From: VRUE01 sp963705635 | GTDB lineage: Bacteria > Actinomycetota > Thermoleophilia > Solirubrobacterales > 70-9 | Direction of reading: 5' to 3' | Length of the DNA stretch: 64,000 nt | NCBI GenBank assembly: GCA_963705635.1 | Contig: CAVPKH010000003.1 | Location: 496,001-560,000, forward strand | Shown here: in pieces, positions 34,620-43,228 of the stretch | How the letters are laid out: every line of letters begins with the position of its first letter | How positions within the stretch are numbered: position 1 is the stretch's first letter | The notes under the pieces: model-generated | Database searches by the model: none | Seen by the model: the letters and a program-made list of their open reading frames with translations, nothing else | What the model was told of the DNA's origin: nothing | Program-made: the position numbers and the translations under genes

Positions 34620-35570
34620 ATGTCACATCCCACCTTCAGCATCGTGATCACGACGTACAACCGCGCGCGGATCGTACGGCGCTGCATCGACAGCTGCCTC
34701 GCCCAGTCGTTCGAGGACTTCGAGCTCGTCGTCGTCGACGACGGCTCAAGCGACGGCACCGCCGCGGTTCTGGCCGGGCACTACGACGATCCCCGCCTGC
34801 GCATCGTCGCCCACGAGACCAACCGCGGCATCAACCCGTCGCGCCATACCGGAGCCACCAGCGCGCGAGGCGAGTGGGTGGTCGTGATCGACAGCGACGA
34901 CGAGCTGCTGCCGGGGGCGCTGCAGCGCCTGCGCGAGCTGATCGCCGAGCTGCCGCAGGGCGTGCGGGTGCTGCGCAGCCGCCAGCTCCACGACGACGGT
35001 CACGTCACGCCGAGCTTCGTCCCCGACGGCCCCTACGGCTACGAGGGACGCATCGGCTGGGCCGAGGCCGAGGGCGGCACCGACGCCGCCCGCTGCCTCA
35101 AGCGCGAGGTCTTCGCCGCCAGCCCATATATAGACGGCCGCCGCGGCGCGATGGAGACGCTGTTCGAGCTCAACCTGGCCGAACGCGAGACCAGCGTCTG
35201 CGCCGAGGACGTGCTCACCGCGGTGCACGCCGACGCCGACAACAGCTGGCTGCGCGCGGTCAAGTCGGCCGACGTGATCCCCCGCCTGCGCCACGAGGCG
35301 CCCGACATGCTCTGGATGGCGGAGACGGTGCTGGAGCGCCACGGCGGGGCCCTGCAGCGCTACGGCCCGGGCCAGTACGTGACCGTGCTGCGGATTGCCG
35401 CCACCCAGTCCTTCCTACTCGGCCAGCGCCGCCTCGGCGCCCGCTACTCGCTGCGAGCACTGCGCCGCAAGCCTCTGGCCCCAGCCGCCTGGATCACCCT
35501 GCTGCTGGGCCTCCTCGGCCCCGGCGCAACCGCCCGCGGCGCCGTCGCCTACCGCCGCCTCACCGGCTAA
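34620..35570 (+). CDS. GT2 glycosyltransferase
   Basis: 316 residues. GT-A motifs: FSIVITTYNRARIVRRCIDS, LVVVDDGSSDGTAAVLA, RGINPSRHTGATSARGE and VVVIDSDDELLPGALQR. The later LKREVFAASPYIDGRRGAME segment is the usual acceptor region. Its start codon directly follows the start codon of the divergent deacetylase. It ends 5 bases before a family A palindrome shared with the convergent flippase gene. Confidence 0.88.
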   Translation: MSHPTFSIVITTYNRARIVRRCIDSCLAQSFEDFELVVVDDGSSDGTAAVLAGHYDDPRLRIVAHETNRGINPSRHTGATSARGEWVVVIDSDDELLPGALQRLRELIAELPQGVRVLRSRQLHDDGHVTPSFVPDGPYGYEGRIGWAEAEGGTDAARCLKREVFAASPYIDGRRGAMETLFELNLAERETSVCAEDVLTAVHADADNSWLRAVKSADVIPRLRHEAPDMLWMAETVLERHGGALQRYGPGQYVTVLRIAATQSFLLGQRRLGARYSLRALRRKPLAPAAWITLLLGLLGPGATARGAVAYRRLTG

Positions 35571-35575
35571 CATCA

Positions 35576-35624
35576 GACGCGAATCAAGTTCTCCAGCTAT
35601 TTCGTGGAGAACTTGATTCGCGTC
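35576..35624. repeat. Palindromic element, family A, copy 3
   Basis: Perfect 18-bp arms (35576-35593, 35607-35624) around the 13-base loop CAGCTATTTCGTG. The arm core GCGAATCAAGTTCTC is identical to the copies at 9452 and 10416. The outer arm base pairs co-vary (GACGCG here, GATGCG there). It lies between convergent genes, and the flippase stop codon begins in the right arm, as the DUF559 stop does in copy 1. Confidence 0.9.
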
Positions 35625-36915
35625 AGGCTGTTCGGACCTGGCGGAAGAGCAGCGGGCGGAGCAGGGTTGCGAGGAGGACCAGGGCGAGGGCGGTTTGGCT
35701 GGCGGTCCAGACGTAGCCGACCGCGTCGATGCCGAGGCTGGGCAGCAGCAGGGCGCTGAGGCCGAGGACGAGGACGGCGTGGGCGCCCTGCACGGCGACG
35801 ACGATGCGACCGCGGTGCTGAATGCGGGCAATCGTGATCCCGAGCGTGACGATCACGTTGGGCACCATCCCCAGGGCCAGCAGGCGCAGCAGCGAGGCGC
35901 CTTCGTCGGCGTAGTCGCTGCCGAAGACCAGCAGCGCCCAGGGAGCGACGATCGCGACCAGGGCGGCGATCGGGATCACCAGCCGCATCGCCTGGCCGAG
36001 GGCGCGCCGGGTCAGCTGCCGCAGCTGCGGCAGGTCGGTCGCCGCCTCGACGGTGAGCGAGGTCATCATGTTGAGGGCGACGAGCTCGATCGCCAGCGAG
36101 ACCATCCAGGGCACGAAGAAGTAGGCGGCCTCGGCGGCGCCGACGCGATTGGCGACGAGGATCGGCATGTAGAGGTTGCCGGCGAGGGTGAAGAGCTTGC
36201 CGGCGTAGTTGCCGGTCGCCATCGAGAGCAGCTTGCTGCGGTCGAGCGTGCCCTCCGACGGGGAGGCCGGGATCAGCCGAGTGAAGATCAGGTAGTTGAC
36301 GACGACGACCGCGACCAGCAGCGGCGCGGTCCAGGCGACGAACGGGCCGGAGCCGGTCAGCGAGCTCGCCAGGACGACCAAGAGCAACAGCTTCGCCACG
36401 GCGTAGAGCGAGTTCTCGAGCGGGATCCACTTCGCCGCCCGCAGCCCGGTGAGGACGCTGTCCTGGAGGGTGAAGACGGTGGTCGCGGCCGCGGCGAAGA
36501 CGAAGCCGGCCAGCCAGCCGCCGCTGGAGAGGAAGCTCAGCTTCGGCGACCAGATGCCGCTGCTGAGCGCGGCGATCAGGGCGACGACGAGGGCCAGCGA
36601 GACCGTCACCGCGTAGCTGCGACTGACCAGCTTGCGGGTCGAGCCGCCAGCCACCGGCAGGTAGCGGACGAGCACCGCCGAGAGGCCGAGGGTGCAGGCT
36701 TCGGCGACCAGGGTCATCGCCGAGATCGCCGCCGCGTTGAGGCCGACCACCCGGGCCGAGTAGGAGTGCGCGGCCAGGGCCCAGAAGCCGACCCCGAGCA
36801 GGCTGGTGATGCCGGTGCCGAGGATCAGGTAGTAGCCGGTGCGGTAGAGCGGATCGGCGAGGTGCTGGCGCAGCCGCAGCCGTCCGGCGGAGACCGATTC
36901 AGTGCTTTCCGCCAT
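35623..36915 (-). CDS. Wzx-like polysaccharide flippase / oligosaccharide transporter
   Basis: 430 residues with about 12-14 hydrophobic helices, including YLILGTGITSLLGVGFWALA, AISAMTLVAEACTLGLSAVL, VALIAALSSGIWSPKL, LLLLVVLASSLTGSG and the C-terminal GALVLGLSALLLP-like stretch. Acidic and aromatic residues between helices fit the MOP superfamily (polysaccharide_synt) rather than a sugar permease. It would flip lipid-linked glycans across the membrane. Its presence beside a Wzm/Wzt exporter suggests two glycan products. It starts 3 bases after the upstream GT4 gene. Confidence 0.87.
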   Translation of the reverse strand: MAESTESVSAGRLRLRQHLADPLYRTGYYLILGTGITSLLGVGFWALAAHSYSARVVGLNAAAISAMTLVAEACTLGLSAVLVRYLPVAGGSTRKLVSRSYAVTVSLALVVALIAALSSGIWSPKLSFLSSGGWLAGFVFAAAATTVFTLQDSVLTGLRAAKWIPLENSLYAVAKLLLLVVLASSLTGSGPFVAWTAPLLVAVVVVNYLIFTRLIPASPSEGTLDRSKLLSMATGNYAGKLFTLAGNLYMPILVANRVGAAEAAYFFVPWMVSLAIELVALNMMTSLTVEAATDLPQLRQLTRRALGQAMRLVIPIAALVAIVAPWALLVFGSDYADEGASLLRLLALGMVPNVIVTLGITIARIQHRGRIVVAVQGAHAVLVLGLSALLLPSLGIDAVGYVWTASQTALALVLLATLLRPLLFRQVRTA

Positions 36916-36918
36916 CGC

Positions 36919-38157
36919 TCAGGCGGCGGAGCGCCCGCGCGCCCGCCGTGCCTCGATGGCGAGTTCATAGGCCTGCTCGAACTGAGGCACGACGGTGTCG
37001 GGGCTGAAATCCGCGGCGCGACGGCGAGCGGCCTCCCCCATCTGCCCGCGCAGCTCGGCGTCGGCGAGCAGCCGCGCCATCGCGGCCGCCAGCGCCTCGC
37101 TATCGCCGGCGGGCGCCAGCAGCCCCGTCTCGCCATCGACCACGACGTCGCTGAGACCGCCGATGTCGGAGGCGACGACCGGCTTGCCGGTGGCGGCGGT
37201 CTCCAGCGCGACGATGCCAAAGGTCTCGGGCAGGATCGAGGGCACGACCGTGAACAGGGAGCGACGCAGGACCTCGATTGCATAGGGATGGGGCAGCGGC
37301 CCGAGCGCGACGACGCCGGGCAGGTTCGCGACCTCCTCGAGGAAGCAGCGACCGACCAGCACCAGCGGCGGTGGGTTCTCCAGCGCTCGGTAGGCCTCGG
37401 CGAGGCGACCGCCGCCCTTGTCGAGGGTGACGTCGCCGAAGTAGAGGATGAACGGCTCGCGCGGCAGCGCGGCCAGCCGTGGGTCCTCGGCCGGCGGAGC
37501 GGCCGGCAGCTCGCGGATGAAGTTGGGGATGACGCGACAGCGCTCGCCGACCCCGATGCCACAGAGTTCGCGAACCGCGTTGCTGACCGGGAGGAAGACG
37601 TCAACGTGGCGCCGCACCCTCTTCTCGGAGAGGCGGGTGAGCATGGCGACGCCGAGCCCCTTGGCGGGGCTGTAGTAGTCGCCCGCGCAGCGAATGCACT
37701 TCAGCATCTCCGGGCCGGTGCAGGCCGCGCCGCGGTTGAGGAAGCGCTTGGTGGCGCAGATCAGGCCGTAGTCGTGCATCGAGAGCGCCAGCGCCGGGCC
37801 GGAGGACCGATCGATCGGCAGGTAGGAGTGGATCAGCCAGTTGTGGGCGTGGACGACGTCCGGCCGAACCTCTCGCACGAGGCGGCGAAGCCGCAGCACC
37901 GTCTCGGGGTCGGGAGCAGGCGGCGCGTGGCGGCGCTCGTCGTCGAGCCTGATCCCCGGCAGCCGGTAGGTAGAGCTGCCGAGCGGGTGCACCGCGACCC
38001 CGTTGTCGGCCAGCTCGCTTTCGCTGCCAGGCTGGCGCAGGGTCGCGACCCCGACCTCGTGGCCGCGGCCGACGAGCTCCGCGCTGAGGTCCTCGACGAT
38101 CCGCTCGACCCCGCCGACGATCGGGGCGTAGGACTGGGCGAGCATCAGGATCCTCAT
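36919..38157 (-). CDS. GT4 glycosyltransferase with a cysteine motif
   Basis: 412 residues from ATG 38157 (MRILMLAQSYAPIVGGVERI). GT-B fold with the same four-cysteine segment as the gene at 22154 (DYGLICATKRFLNRGAACTG and KCIRCAGDYYS). Donor domain: FILYFGDVTLDKGGGRLAEA, SILPETFGIVALETAATGKP (E-x7-E) and PVVASDIGGLSDVV. Cotranscribed with the flippase. The shared cysteine motif marks these two as close paralogues within the locus. Confidence 0.88.
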   Translation of the reverse strand: MRILMLAQSYAPIVGGVERIVEDLSAELVGRGHEVGVATLRQPGSESELADNGVAVHPLGSSTYRLPGIRLDDERRHAPPAPDPETVLRLRRLVREVRPDVVHAHNWLIHSYLPIDRSSGPALALSMHDYGLICATKRFLNRGAACTGPEMLKCIRCAGDYYSPAKGLGVAMLTRLSEKRVRRHVDVFLPVSNAVRELCGIGVGERCRVIPNFIRELPAAPPAEDPRLAALPREPFILYFGDVTLDKGGGRLAEAYRALENPPPLVLVGRCFLEEVANLPGVVALGPLPHPYAIEVLRRSLFTVVPSILPETFGIVALETAATGKPVVASDIGGLSDVVVDGETGLLAPAGDSEALAAAMARLLADAELRGQMGEAARRRAADFSPDTVVPQFEQAYELAIEARRARGRSAA

Positions 38158-38236
38158 CGGCCCGCCAGCCCCGCAAGCGTGATGGCTCCCATTCCCGCTG
38201 ATCGTAGCGTCCTCATCGTCATGCCAGAATCGGCGC

Positions 38237-40334
38237 GTGATCCCCGCCCCCATTAACGCAAATGCTGCAAGCCCGCCGACGATCTCCGTCCTGATCTGCG
38301 CCTACACGCTCGACCGGCTCGACGTCCTCTCGCAGGCGATCGAGTCGGTCCGGGCGCAAACGGCGCCGGCGCTGGAGATCGTGCTGACGATCGATCACTC
38401 GCCCGAGCTGCTGGCGGAGAGCGGGCGGCGCTGGCCGGACGTGAACCTGGTCGAGAACGACGAGGAGCAGGGGCTCTCCGGAGCCCGCAACAGCGGCGTC
38501 GCCGCCTGCCGCGGCGAGGTGGTCGCCTTCCTCGACGACGACGCGGTCGCCGCGCCGGACTGGCTCGCCCGCCTCGGCGAGGCCTATCGCGACCCGGCCG
38601 TCCTCGGCGTCGGCGGCGCCGTGCACCCGGCCTGGGTCGAGGGCAAGCCGAGCTGGTTCCCACCCGAGTTCGACTGGGTCGTCGGCTGCACCCACTCCGG
38701 GATGCCCCGGCAGCGCGCCACCGTGCGCAACCTGGTCGGCGCCAACATGTCGTTCCGGCGCCAGGCCCTCGACGAGGTCGGCGGCTTCCGCCACGAGCTC
38801 GGCCGGGTCGGCACGATCCCCGCCGGCTGCGAGGAGACCGACCTCTGCATCCGCATCGGCAAGCGCTGGCCCGAGGCGCAGATCGTCTACGACCCCGAGG
38901 CGGCGGTCGACCACTTCGTGCCGGCGAGCCGTGGCGAGCGCAGCTACTTCAGCGCGCGCTGCCGCGGCGAGGGCCGCTCGAAGGCGGTGCTGGCCGGCCT
39001 CGTCGGCAGCGAGTCGGGGCTGGAAGCCGAGCGCTCCTACGTGCGGCGCACCCTGCCGCTGGGCGTCCTGCGCGGCATCGGCGACACCCTCCGCGGTGAT
39101 GGGGGCGGCATCGCCCGGGCGACGATGATCGTCACCGGCCTGCTGACCACGACCCGCGGCTACGTCTCGGCGCGCGGCGAGCGGCGCCGGCTCGAACGCC
39201 GCCGCGAGCAGTCCGAGGCGACGGCCGCTCAGGCCGGCAGCCCGCGCGTGCTGATGGTCACCCCGCGCAGCCCGCTCTCGCAGGGCGGGGTCGAGCGCCA
39301 CGTGATGGAAGTGAGCCGCCGCATCGTCGCCGCCGGCGCCACGGCAGAGGTCCTCTGCACCGAGCCCGGCGGCCCGGCGCTGCAGGAGGAGCAGCGCGAC
39401 GGGGTGACGATCCGCACCGTGCGGGCCTGGCCCGCCGACCGCGACTGGTGCCTGGCGCCGCGGATCTGGCGCGAGATGTCGCGGCAGCAGTGGGACGTCG
39501 TCCACGTCCAGTCCTACCACACGTTCGTCGCCCCGCTGGCAATGCTGCGGGCGCTGACCCTGGGCATCCCCTACGTGGTCACCTTCCACGGCGGCGGCCA
39601 CTCCTCCGAGGCGCGCAACAGGGTCCGCGGCCTGCAGCGGGCGCTGCTGCGACCGCTGCTCAAGCGGGCGCAGCGGCTGGTCGCGGTCGCCCGTTTCGAG
39701 ATCGACGAGTACGGCGGCGAGCTCGACCTGCCACCGGAGAAGTTCGCCCTGATCCCGAACGGGACCGACCTTGCCTTCTCGGGCTCCGCCACATCCAACG
39801 GCAAGCCCGAGGGCCCGCCGGTGCTCGCCTCGATCGGCAGGCTGGAGCGCTACAAGGGCCACCACCGGGTGATCGCCGCCTTCCCCTACGTGCTCGAGCG
39901 CGAGCCCGAGGCGCGGTTGCTGATCGTCGGCACCGGCCCCTACGAGCCCGACCTTCGCCAGCAGGCGGCCAAGCTCGGGATCGAGGCAAAGGTCGAGTTC
40001 ACCAGCACCCCGCCCGGACCAGCCGACGGCGATGGCGGAGCTGCTGCAGCGGGTCTCGCTCGTCGTCCTGCTCAGCGACTTCGAGACCCACCCCCTGGTC
40101 GCGCTGGAGTCGGCGGCCGCCGGCCGGCGCCTGCTGGTCGCCGACGCCAGCGGCCTCGCCGAGCTCGCCGCCGACGGCTTCGCCCGGGCGATCCCGCTCG
40201 ACGAAAGCGCCGAGGGAGTCGGCCGCGCCGCGCTCGAAGAGCTCGCGCAGCCGCCGCAGACCCGGCGGCCCAAACTGACCTCGTGGGACGAGTGCGCCGA
40301 CGAGCTGTTGCGGCTTTACAACACCTTGACCTGA
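38237..40334 (+). CDS. Bifunctional GT2-GT4 glycosyltransferase, frameshifted near 40.02 kb as read
   Basis: About 698 residues if read across one frameshift. The N-terminal GT2 domain (about 12-310) has ISVLICAYTLDRLDVLSQAI, GLSGARNSGVAACRGE, VVAFLDDDAVAAPDW and CEETDLCIRIG. The GT4 domain (about 335-698) has RVLMVTPRSPLSQGGVERHV, VTFHGGGHSSEARN, VLASIGRLERYKGHHRVIA and, after the shift at about 40010-40030, MAELLQRVSLVVLLSDFETH and PLVALESAAAGRRLLVAD. A one-base indel in CCGCCCGGACC explains the shift. GTG 38237 is the start. Upstream neighbours are divergent. The GH26-like array follows. Confidence 0.82.
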
Positions 40335-40348
40335 GGAAAAGGGCGCCG

Positions 40349-40362
40349 GGACAAACGTCCAG
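40349..40362 (+). promoter_or_regulatory. Shared GH26 upstream motif, copy 1
   Basis: GGACAAACGTCCAG, a dyad (GGAC-AAAC-GTCC), 50 bases before the first GH26-like gene. The same motif occurs before the second gene (41872-41885) and, inverted, before the third (43182-43195). Candidate operator of a common regulator. Confidence 0.5.
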
Positions 40363-40389
40363 CGCCGTCCACGGGCAATTGAGTACTTC

Positions 40390-40412
40390 GCACAGGGGCC
40401 GACACCCTGTGC
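40390..40412 (+). promoter_or_regulatory. Hairpin abutting the first GH26-like start codon
   Basis: GCACAGGG (40390-40397) pairs with CCCTGTGC (40405-40412) around a 7-base loop, ending directly before ATG 40413. No separate Shine-Dalgarno is present, so the stem would block initiation if formed in the mRNA. Confidence 0.4.
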
Positions 40413-41795
40413 ATGCCCACCCCCCGCGCGCTCTCCCGCCTTCTCCTCGCCTGCCTCCTGGCGGCGCTTGGCGCCCTCGCGCTCGCCGCCACAAGCGCCG
40501 CTGCCGCACCGCGGACCGCTCCCGCGGCCTCTGCCTGCAAGAGCGCCAAGGCGCCCCGCCCGACCTGCCGCCGCGCCTCGACCTCACGGGCGCAGCAGGT
40601 CTACACCTCCCGCCGTCACCACTCCAAGCCGGCGCCGCAGCCCGCTCCCGAGCCGACACCGATTCCGACGCCCAGCCCAGCGCCGGCGCCCGAACCTGCT
40701 CCGGCTCCAGCACCGGCCTCCAAACCCGCTCCTGATCCGTCGCCGGCGCCCGAACCCACTCCCGCACCGGCGCCCCCGGCGCCCACTCCCCAACCAGCCC
40801 CGGCGGCGGCGCCGACCGGCCCCTCGATCTACTGGGGCGGCTGGATCGGCAAGCAGCTGACCGGCCGCCAGGCCCCCTGGGACATGACCGCCGTCACCAA
40901 GTTCGAGGAAATGGCGGGCAAGAAGCTCTCGATCGTCAACTTCTCCGCCCCCTTTGCCAAGTGCCCGAGCTCGGGCTCCTGCAGCTATTACAAGTTCCCG
41001 GTCAACGAGATGAACTCGATCCGCTCGCACGGCGCGATCCCCTTCTACAGCTGGGCCTCGCAGTCGATCCCCTCGACCACCAGCGAGCCGAACTTCCAGC
41101 TCGCCGACGTGATCGCCGGCACCTACGACTCCTACATCCGCGAATTCGCCGCCGCCGCCAAGGCCTGGGGCCACCCCTTCTACCTGCGCTTCAACTGGGA
41201 GATGAACGGGCGCTGGTTCCCCTGGTCGGAGGGCGTCAACGGCAACAAATCCGGCGAATACGTCACCGCCTGGCGCCATGTCCACGACATCTTCACCGCG
41301 GTCGGCGCAACCAACGTCAGCTGGGTCTGGTGCCCGAACATCGATCCCGACAAGATCTTCCTCAACCTCCCTGGCCAGTACCCGGGCGACGAATACGTCG
41401 ACTGGACCGGCCTCGACGGCTACAACTGGGGCGTTGGCTCGGCCAAGCCCGACCGCTGGCGCAGCTTCGACCAGCTCTACAGCTCGACCTATAGCGAGAT
41501 CACCGGCGCGATCGCGCCCTCCAAGCCGCTGATGATCAGCGAGATCGGCTCGACCGAGCACGGCGGCTCGAAGGCGGCCTGGATCAAAGACATGCTGGCC
41601 AAAATTCCCGCCAGCTACCCGAAGATCCACGGGCTGCTCTGGTTCGAGCAGGTCGACGACGCCGACGGCATGGACTGGCCGATCGAGACCTCGGCCAGCT
41701 CGATCAGCGCCTTCGCCGAAGGCCTCGAGAGCCCGGCCTACGCCGAAAACAAATACGGCGCTCTCGGCTTCGGGCCTGTCCTGCCGCCCAGCTGA
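40413..41795 (+). CDS. Secreted GH26-like glycoside hydrolase with Pro-rich linker (array member 1)
   Basis: 460 residues. A signal peptide (LLLACLLAALGALALAATSA) is followed by a basic stretch, then a Pro/Ala linker of P-x-P-A repeats (about 72-134), then a TIM-barrel domain beginning SIYWGGWIGKQLTG. Likely acid/base Glu263 is in FNWEMNGRWFPW and the nucleophile Glu377 in LMISEIGSTEHGG, matching the beta-4 and beta-7 glutamates of clan GH-A family 26 (mannanase-like). The linker would hold the enzyme away from the surface or cell wall. First of five tandem paralogues downstream of the polysaccharide locus. Confidence 0.87.
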   Translation: MPTPRALSRLLLACLLAALGALALAATSAAAAPRTAPAASACKSAKAPRPTCRRASTSRAQQVYTSRRHHSKPAPQPAPEPTPIPTPSPAPAPEPAPAPAPASKPAPDPSPAPEPTPAPAPPAPTPQPAPAAAPTGPSIYWGGWIGKQLTGRQAPWDMTAVTKFEEMAGKKLSIVNFSAPFAKCPSSGSCSYYKFPVNEMNSIRSHGAIPFYSWASQSIPSTTSEPNFQLADVIAGTYDSYIREFAAAAKAWGHPFYLRFNWEMNGRWFPWSEGVNGNKSGEYVTAWRHVHDIFTAVGATNVSWVWCPNIDPDKIFLNLPGQYPGDEYVDWTGLDGYNWGVGSAKPDRWRSFDQLYSSTYSEITGAIAPSKPLMISEIGSTEHGGSKAAWIKDMLAKIPASYPKIHGLLWFEQVDDADGMDWPIETSASSISAFAEGLESPAYAENKYGALGFGPVLPPS

Positions 41796-41871
41796 GCGGC
41801 AGCCGAACGACGCCCGCGAGGTTCGGCCCCAGCGGCCCAGCAGCGCAAAGACTCGCTTGTCAAGGCGACTA

Positions 41872-41885
41872 GAACAAACGTCCAG
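41872..41885 (+). promoter_or_regulatory. Shared GH26 upstream motif, copy 2
   Basis: GAACAAACGTCCAG, 49 bases before the second GH26-like start. It is part of a larger dyad with GTTTGTCC just downstream (ACAAAC and GTTTGT arms around GTCCA). The longer context CTAGRACAAACGTCCAGT is shared with the inverted copy 3. Confidence 0.5.
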
Positions 41886-41934
41886 TTTGTCCATGCGGCG
41901 CTGAACCGGCAGCGGACCCAGTCGATGGCGGGGT

Positions 41935-43176
41935 GTGACCATTAACCGGCATCTCCTCCCCACCCTGGCGACAGCTCTCGCCGCTTTCCTGCTCGCCTCG
42001 CCGCTTGCCCTCGCCGCCGGTCACGGCACCGCCACTCGCGGCGGTCAGCGCCCAGCGACCGTCCGCACCGGCCTCAGCGGCGCCCGCGATCTGGGTAAAG
42101 CCAACCGCTGCGCGAAGCGCGCCACGGCGGCCAGGGCGAGCAGGCTCGGAAAAGCCCAGCGGCGGCACCTGAGCCGTCGGCTGCGCAAGAACTGCGCCGC
42201 GACCGAGTCAACCGCTCCCGGCCTGCCGATCTACTGGGGGGCGACGATCGGCGACCAGCTCACCGGCGACCAGGCCCCGTGGGACATGGGCGCGGTCTCG
42301 AAGTTCGAGGAAACGGCCGGCAAGAAGCTCTCCCTGGTCAACTTCTTCTCCCCCTTCGCCGAGTGCTCCTCGAAGTGCTCCTTCTACAAGTTCCCGGTCG
42401 ACCCGATGGAAAATATCCGCGAGCACGGCGCCATCCCAGTCTTCAGCTGGAGCTCGCAGTCGATTCCCTCCAGCGTCAACGAGCCCGATTTCCAGCTCGC
42501 CGACGTGATCGCCGGCACCTACGACTCCTACATCCGCGAATTCGCCGAAGGCGCTCGCGACTGGGGCCACCCCTTCTTCCTGCGCTTCAACTGGGAGATG
42601 AACGGCAACTGGTTCCCCTGGATGGAGGGCGTCAACGGCAACCAGCCGGGCGAGTCCGTCGCCGCCTGGCGCCACGTGCACGACGTCTTCACCGCGGCCG
42701 GCGCCACCAACGTCACCTGGGTCTGGTGCCCGAACGTCGACCCCGGCAACAAAATGCGGGACCTGGCCTCGCTCTACCCGGGCGACGAATACGTCGACTG
42801 GACCGGGCTCGACGGCTACAACTGGGGACCGGCAAAGGGTGGCTGGACCAGCTTCAAAAGCCTCTACAGCTCCACCTACCACGCGATCACCGACACGATC
42901 GCCCCCAGCAAGCCGATGATGATCGGTGAGATGGGCTCGAGCGAGAACGGTGGCTCGAAGGCAAGCTGGATCTCTGAAACCCTCGCCGAGATCCCCTCCG
43001 AATACCCCAAGATCCGCGGCATGCTCTGGTTCGACACCTTCGACGACGGCATGGACTGGCCGATTGAGAGCTCCGACAGCTCCAGCAGCGCCTTTGCCAG
43101 CGGGATCCAGAACGCCTCCTACCGCACCAACGCCTACGCCGATCTGGGCCCAGGCCCGATCCAGCCGCCCAGCTGA
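41935..43176 (+). CDS. Secreted GH26-like glycoside hydrolase (array member 2)
   Basis: 413 residues from GTG 41935. A signal peptide (LLPTLATALAAFLLASPLALAAG) and a short basic spacer precede the catalytic barrel starting IYWGATIGDQLTG. Catalytic candidates are Glu221 (FNWEMNGNWFPW) and Glu332 (MIGEMGSSENGG). WVWCPNVDPG and EYVDWTGLDGYNWG are shared with all members. It lacks the Pro-rich linker of member 1. Confidence 0.87.
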   Translation: MTINRHLLPTLATALAAFLLASPLALAAGHGTATRGGQRPATVRTGLSGARDLGKANRCAKRATAARASRLGKAQRRHLSRRLRKNCAATESTAPGLPIYWGATIGDQLTGDQAPWDMGAVSKFEETAGKKLSLVNFFSPFAECSSKCSFYKFPVDPMENIREHGAIPVFSWSSQSIPSSVNEPDFQLADVIAGTYDSYIREFAEGARDWGHPFFLRFNWEMNGNWFPWMEGVNGNQPGESVAAWRHVHDVFTAAGATNVTWVWCPNVDPGNKMRDLASLYPGDEYVDWTGLDGYNWGPAKGGWTSFKSLYSSTYHAITDTIAPSKPMMIGEMGSSENGGSKASWISETLAEIPSEYPKIRGMLWFDTFDDGMDWPIESSDSSSSAFASGIQNASYRTNAYADLGPGPIQPPS

Positions 43177-43181
43177 GCCGA

Positions 43182-43195
43182 CTGGACGTTTGTCC
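43182..43195 (-). promoter_or_regulatory. Shared GH26 upstream motif, copy 3 (inverted)
   Basis: CTGGACGTTTGTCC on the plus strand, the reverse complement of the motif, 33 bases before ATG 43229 and 6 bases after the previous gene. Both orientations of a dyadic site are compatible with one regulator. Confidence 0.5.
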
Positions 43196-43228
43196 TAGAC
43201 TGACCTCTCCCGAGCAGGAGAGGACGGC

